Shown here piece after piece: positions 6,745 through 8,696 of a DNA stretch of 8,696 nt. The translations under genes and the position numbers were made by a program. Within the stretch, counting starts at the first letter, position 1; each line of letters starts with the position of its first letter. This stretch comes from an uncultured Clostridia bacterium (lineage in GTDB: Bacteria; Bacillota; Clostridia; Oscillospirales; Acutalibacteraceae): assembly GCA_946497265.1 (NCBI GenBank), contig CAMMKL010000082.1:1-8696 (forward strand), given 5' to 3'. The notes under the pieces are model-generated. The model did not search any database and had not been told where the DNA came from. It saw only the letters and a program-made list of their open reading frames with translations.

Positions 6745-6829
6745 TTCCTAGTGACTGTTTCTAGATATTGCTTGGTAGCAAATCAGACGATTATGTTACA
6801 TGATATCTTAAAATTTAAGAAAAGTATGC
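6745..6829. other. AT-rich spacer before the kinase promoter
   Basis: I see no gene or clear repeat in this stretch. It connects the transposase remnant to the promoter of the two-component system and probably contains the right junction of the accessory segment. Confidence 0.5.
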
Positions 6830-6835
6830 TATAAT
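6825..6835 (+). promoter_or_regulatory. Extended -10 promoter of the kinase gene
   Basis: TATGCTATAAT contains a perfect TATAAT at 6830-6835 preceded by TG one base upstream (6827-6828), an extended -10 element. The -35 region (about 6806-6812, CTTAAA-like) is poor, which an extended -10 can offset. The kinase ATG lies 47 nt downstream, with GGAGG at 6868-6872. Confidence 0.7.
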
Positions 6836-6881
6836 TTTAACTTGTTTTTATAGGGATTAGCATATTTGGAGGAATTTTAAC

Positions 6882-8660
6882 ATGAAGCAATACAATGGAG
6901 GGAGCCTTTATGGAAAATGGAGCGAATGGCTGCGTAAAATCAGCATTACCAAGCGTTTTGTAATCGTTTTTATCCTCATTACCATCATACCGATTGCGGT
7001 GATATCCGTTTATAGCGCGGTTACGTATCGTAGCAGTATGATACAGAAACTATCCAGTTCGTTTCTGGAGACCATGGTATCGGTGAATACGATTACAAGC
7101 TTAAAGATGGATCGCTATATTGAACAGTCTTATCTGATTGTCAGTGATGAGCGGATTATCGATTCGTTGAGCCGTTACTACTCGGGGCTACGAAGCTTAG
7201 AGCAGTGTGGGGACGAGGTGGAAGAAGCTTCACAAAGCATCGTTTGGTCGGAGCCTTGCAACAATATTTTGATTACCACCGCAAATGGGAAAATGGTTTA
7301 TAACATCGGTTATTCCATACCCGATGCCGCTTCTTTCCAGAAGAATGATGAGTATTTGCGCGGACAGGGTCAGAACCATGTGTGGGGCGTGGGGAAAAAC
7401 CTTTCCGGGAGCGATATCATCCTTTTTACCAAATGCATTTACAGCGCGGACGGTGAATTGATCGGCTACCTCCATTTTGTTTTTGATGAAAACCTTTTGT
7501 TTAAGGATGTCTATAAAAATCTAAACGACAATGTACAATCGGAGAGTTTTATTGTCAATTATGATATGACATACATGTCTACGCAGAGTTCGGACGAGCG
7601 GTTGGGAACATTGATACAAAACGATATCCCCGATGTAGAAGAGATTCTGAAGGAAAACGGGAGCGGCAGTTTTATTGCAGACTATTGTGGAAAAGAAAGC
7701 TTAATTCTCTACAATAAAAATAAGGATTATCAAAATTTCTTTTTTACCGTCATTGATATGTCCTATATCAACGACGACATCCGTATGATGATCCGCAATA
7801 TCTCAATTGTAGCAATTTTGCTGATCGTGGCCTGTATTGCGGTTATTCTCGCCATCTGTTCTACCATCATCACGCCAATTAATAACCTGGTGCAGTATTC
7901 CAACAAGATTGTAAATAAAGAATACGATGCCAGGATCAATCTATCCGGAAAGGATGAGATGACGGACCTTTCCGAGAATATGAAAACCACCGTTGACGAG
8001 TTGGTACGGTTGCTGAAGGAAAATCAGGAAAATAATAAAAGGGAGCGGGAATTGGAACTTCGGATGCTGCAGTACCAGATTAATCCACATTTCATGTTCA
8101 ATACCCTGAATACGTTTAAAACGATTGCCCTGCTCAACGAAGTCTATACCATCAGCGATGGGATCACGGCTTTTTCCGATTTGATCCAGCAGACTATTAT
8201 GAAGACGGATGGGATCATTCCTTTGGAACAGGAGATCAAAAACATTCAGAATTACATTTACATCCAGCAATTTAAATATGCGGGAACCTTTGAAGTAGAG
8301 TACCAATTGGAGGAAGCAACCCTTTCCTGCGGGGTCCCGAGACTCTTTATACAACCGATTGTAGAAAACAGTATTTTACATGGCAGTGAGAAAAATGTGT
8401 TGCTTACCATCCGGATTAAAAGTGTAAAAATAGATGACGAAGTGGAAATCAGCATTGAAGATGACGGAAAGGGTTTTTCTCCATCGCCAACACCGCAGAA
8501 TTCCAAATACCATTTTTCCGGAATCGGATTGGATAACGTAAGGGAGCGTTTGAGCCTGATGTATGAGGGCAAGGCCCAATTCCATTTGTATTCGGAAGAA
8601 GGGAAAGGTACCAAGGTGGTCATACGTTTGCCTTGGAGCAAAGGAGAACAGCATGTATAA
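6882..8660 (+). CDS. Sensor histidine kinase, YesM/LytS-type
   Basis: A 592-residue membrane sensor kinase. A membrane segment at about 26-47 and another at about 305-330 flank an external region of some 257 residues, likely a Cache-type sensor domain (inferred from the layout). A HAMP region follows (about 331-380). The His_kinase domain of the YesM/LytS family shows LQYQINPHFMFNTLNT with the phospho-accepting His403. The ATPase domain has the N-box PIVENSILHG (E495, N496), the G1 box DDGKGF (D527-D528) and the G2 box GIGLDNVRERL (from G547). All catalytic boxes are intact. GGAGG lies 9 nt before the ATG. The stop codon overlaps the next gene, a response regulator, by 8 nt, so the two are translationally coupled. 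Relatives commonly control carbohydrate uptake or exopolysaccharide genes; the signal here is unknown. Confidence 0.95.
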   Translation: MKQYNGGSLYGKWSEWLRKISITKRFVIVFILITIIPIAVISVYSAVTYRSSMIQKLSSSFLETMVSVNTITSLKMDRYIEQSYLIVSDERIIDSLSRYYSGLRSLEQCGDEVEEASQSIVWSEPCNNILITTANGKMVYNIGYSIPDAASFQKNDEYLRGQGQNHVWGVGKNLSGSDIILFTKCIYSADGELIGYLHFVFDENLLFKDVYKNLNDNVQSESFIVNYDMTYMSTQSSDERLGTLIQNDIPDVEEILKENGSGSFIADYCGKESLILYNKNKDYQNFFFTVIDMSYINDDIRMMIRNISIVAILLIVACIAVILAICSTIITPINNLVQYSNKIVNKEYDARINLSGKDEMTDLSENMKTTVDELVRLLKENQENNKRERELELRMLQYQINPHFMFNTLNTFKTIALLNEVYTISDGITAFSDLIQQTIMKTDGIIPLEQEIKNIQNYIYIQQFKYAGTFEVEYQLEEATLSCGVPRLFIQPIVENSILHGSEKNVLLTIRIKSVKIDDEVEISIEDDGKGFSPSPTPQNSKYHFSGIGLDNVRERLSLMYEGKAQFHLYSEEGKGTKVVIRLPWSKGEQHV

Positions 8661-8696
8661 GGTAATCTTAGTAGACGATGAGGATATTGTCCTGAT
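8653..8696 (+). CDS. Response regulator, N-terminus only (cut by window edge)
   Basis: The first 14 codons read MYKVILVDDEDIVL, the beta-1 strand and acidic pocket (DDE) of a CheY-like receiver domain. AAAGGAG, within the end of the kinase gene, precedes the ATG at 8653, which overlaps the kinase stop as ATGTATAA. By its partner it is probably a YesN-type regulator with a C-terminal AraC-like DNA-binding domain, but that part lies outside the window. Confidence 0.9.
   Translation, partial: MYKVILVDDEDIVL

Noticed and set aside
7230..8654. Minus-strand frames of 75-137 codons inside the kinase gene
   Set aside because: Antisense shadows of a complete kinase with all catalytic boxes; no ribosome binding sites or domains of their own.

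Overview
The window looks like chromosomal DNA of a low-to-mid GC Firmicute (Bacillota, most likely a clostridial gut-type anaerobe). The evidence is a T-box leader, strong AGGAGG-type ribosome binding sites, a CatP-like chloramphenicol acetyltransferase and a YesM/LytS-type histidine kinase. The genus cannot be fixed from the sequence alone.

Left part (1-4030, minus strand, GC-rich): a branched-chain amino acid operon in the order promoter - T-box leader - ilvB - ilvN - cimA. The promoter has perfect TTGACA and TATAAT boxes 17 nt apart. The leader carries a clear T-box sequence, a terminator with a U-run and a probable AUC (isoleucine) specifier. IlvB and IlvN form acetohydroxyacid synthase. 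CimA makes citramalate from pyruvate and acetyl-CoA, giving a threonine-independent route to 2-oxobutyrate, the isoleucine-side substrate of IlvBN. cimA runs off the left edge, so its C-terminus and any further operon genes are not seen.

Middle part (about 4031-6780): an accessory-looking segment. It starts with about 850 bp that I could not assign, including a possible orphan coding fragment at 4070-4309 (minus). Then come two AT-rich plus-strand genes, a GNAT acetyltransferase (4921-5478) and a CatP-like chloramphenicol acetyltransferase (5614-6237). Between them lies a short piece that reads like the start of an XRE-type helix-turn-helix regulator. After cat lies a frameshifted, stop-riddled remnant of an IS3-family transposase (about 6241-6744). 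Gene scraps, changed base composition and a dead transposase together suggest a decayed mobile segment that left resistance-type genes between two housekeeping-like loci.

Right part (6830-8696, plus strand): a promoter with an extended -10 drives a complete 592-residue sensor histidine kinase with two membrane segments, an external sensor region, HAMP, His_kinase and HATPase domains. Its stop overlaps by 8 nt the start of a response regulator of which only the first 14 codons are in the window. No tRNA, rRNA or CRISPR array was seen.
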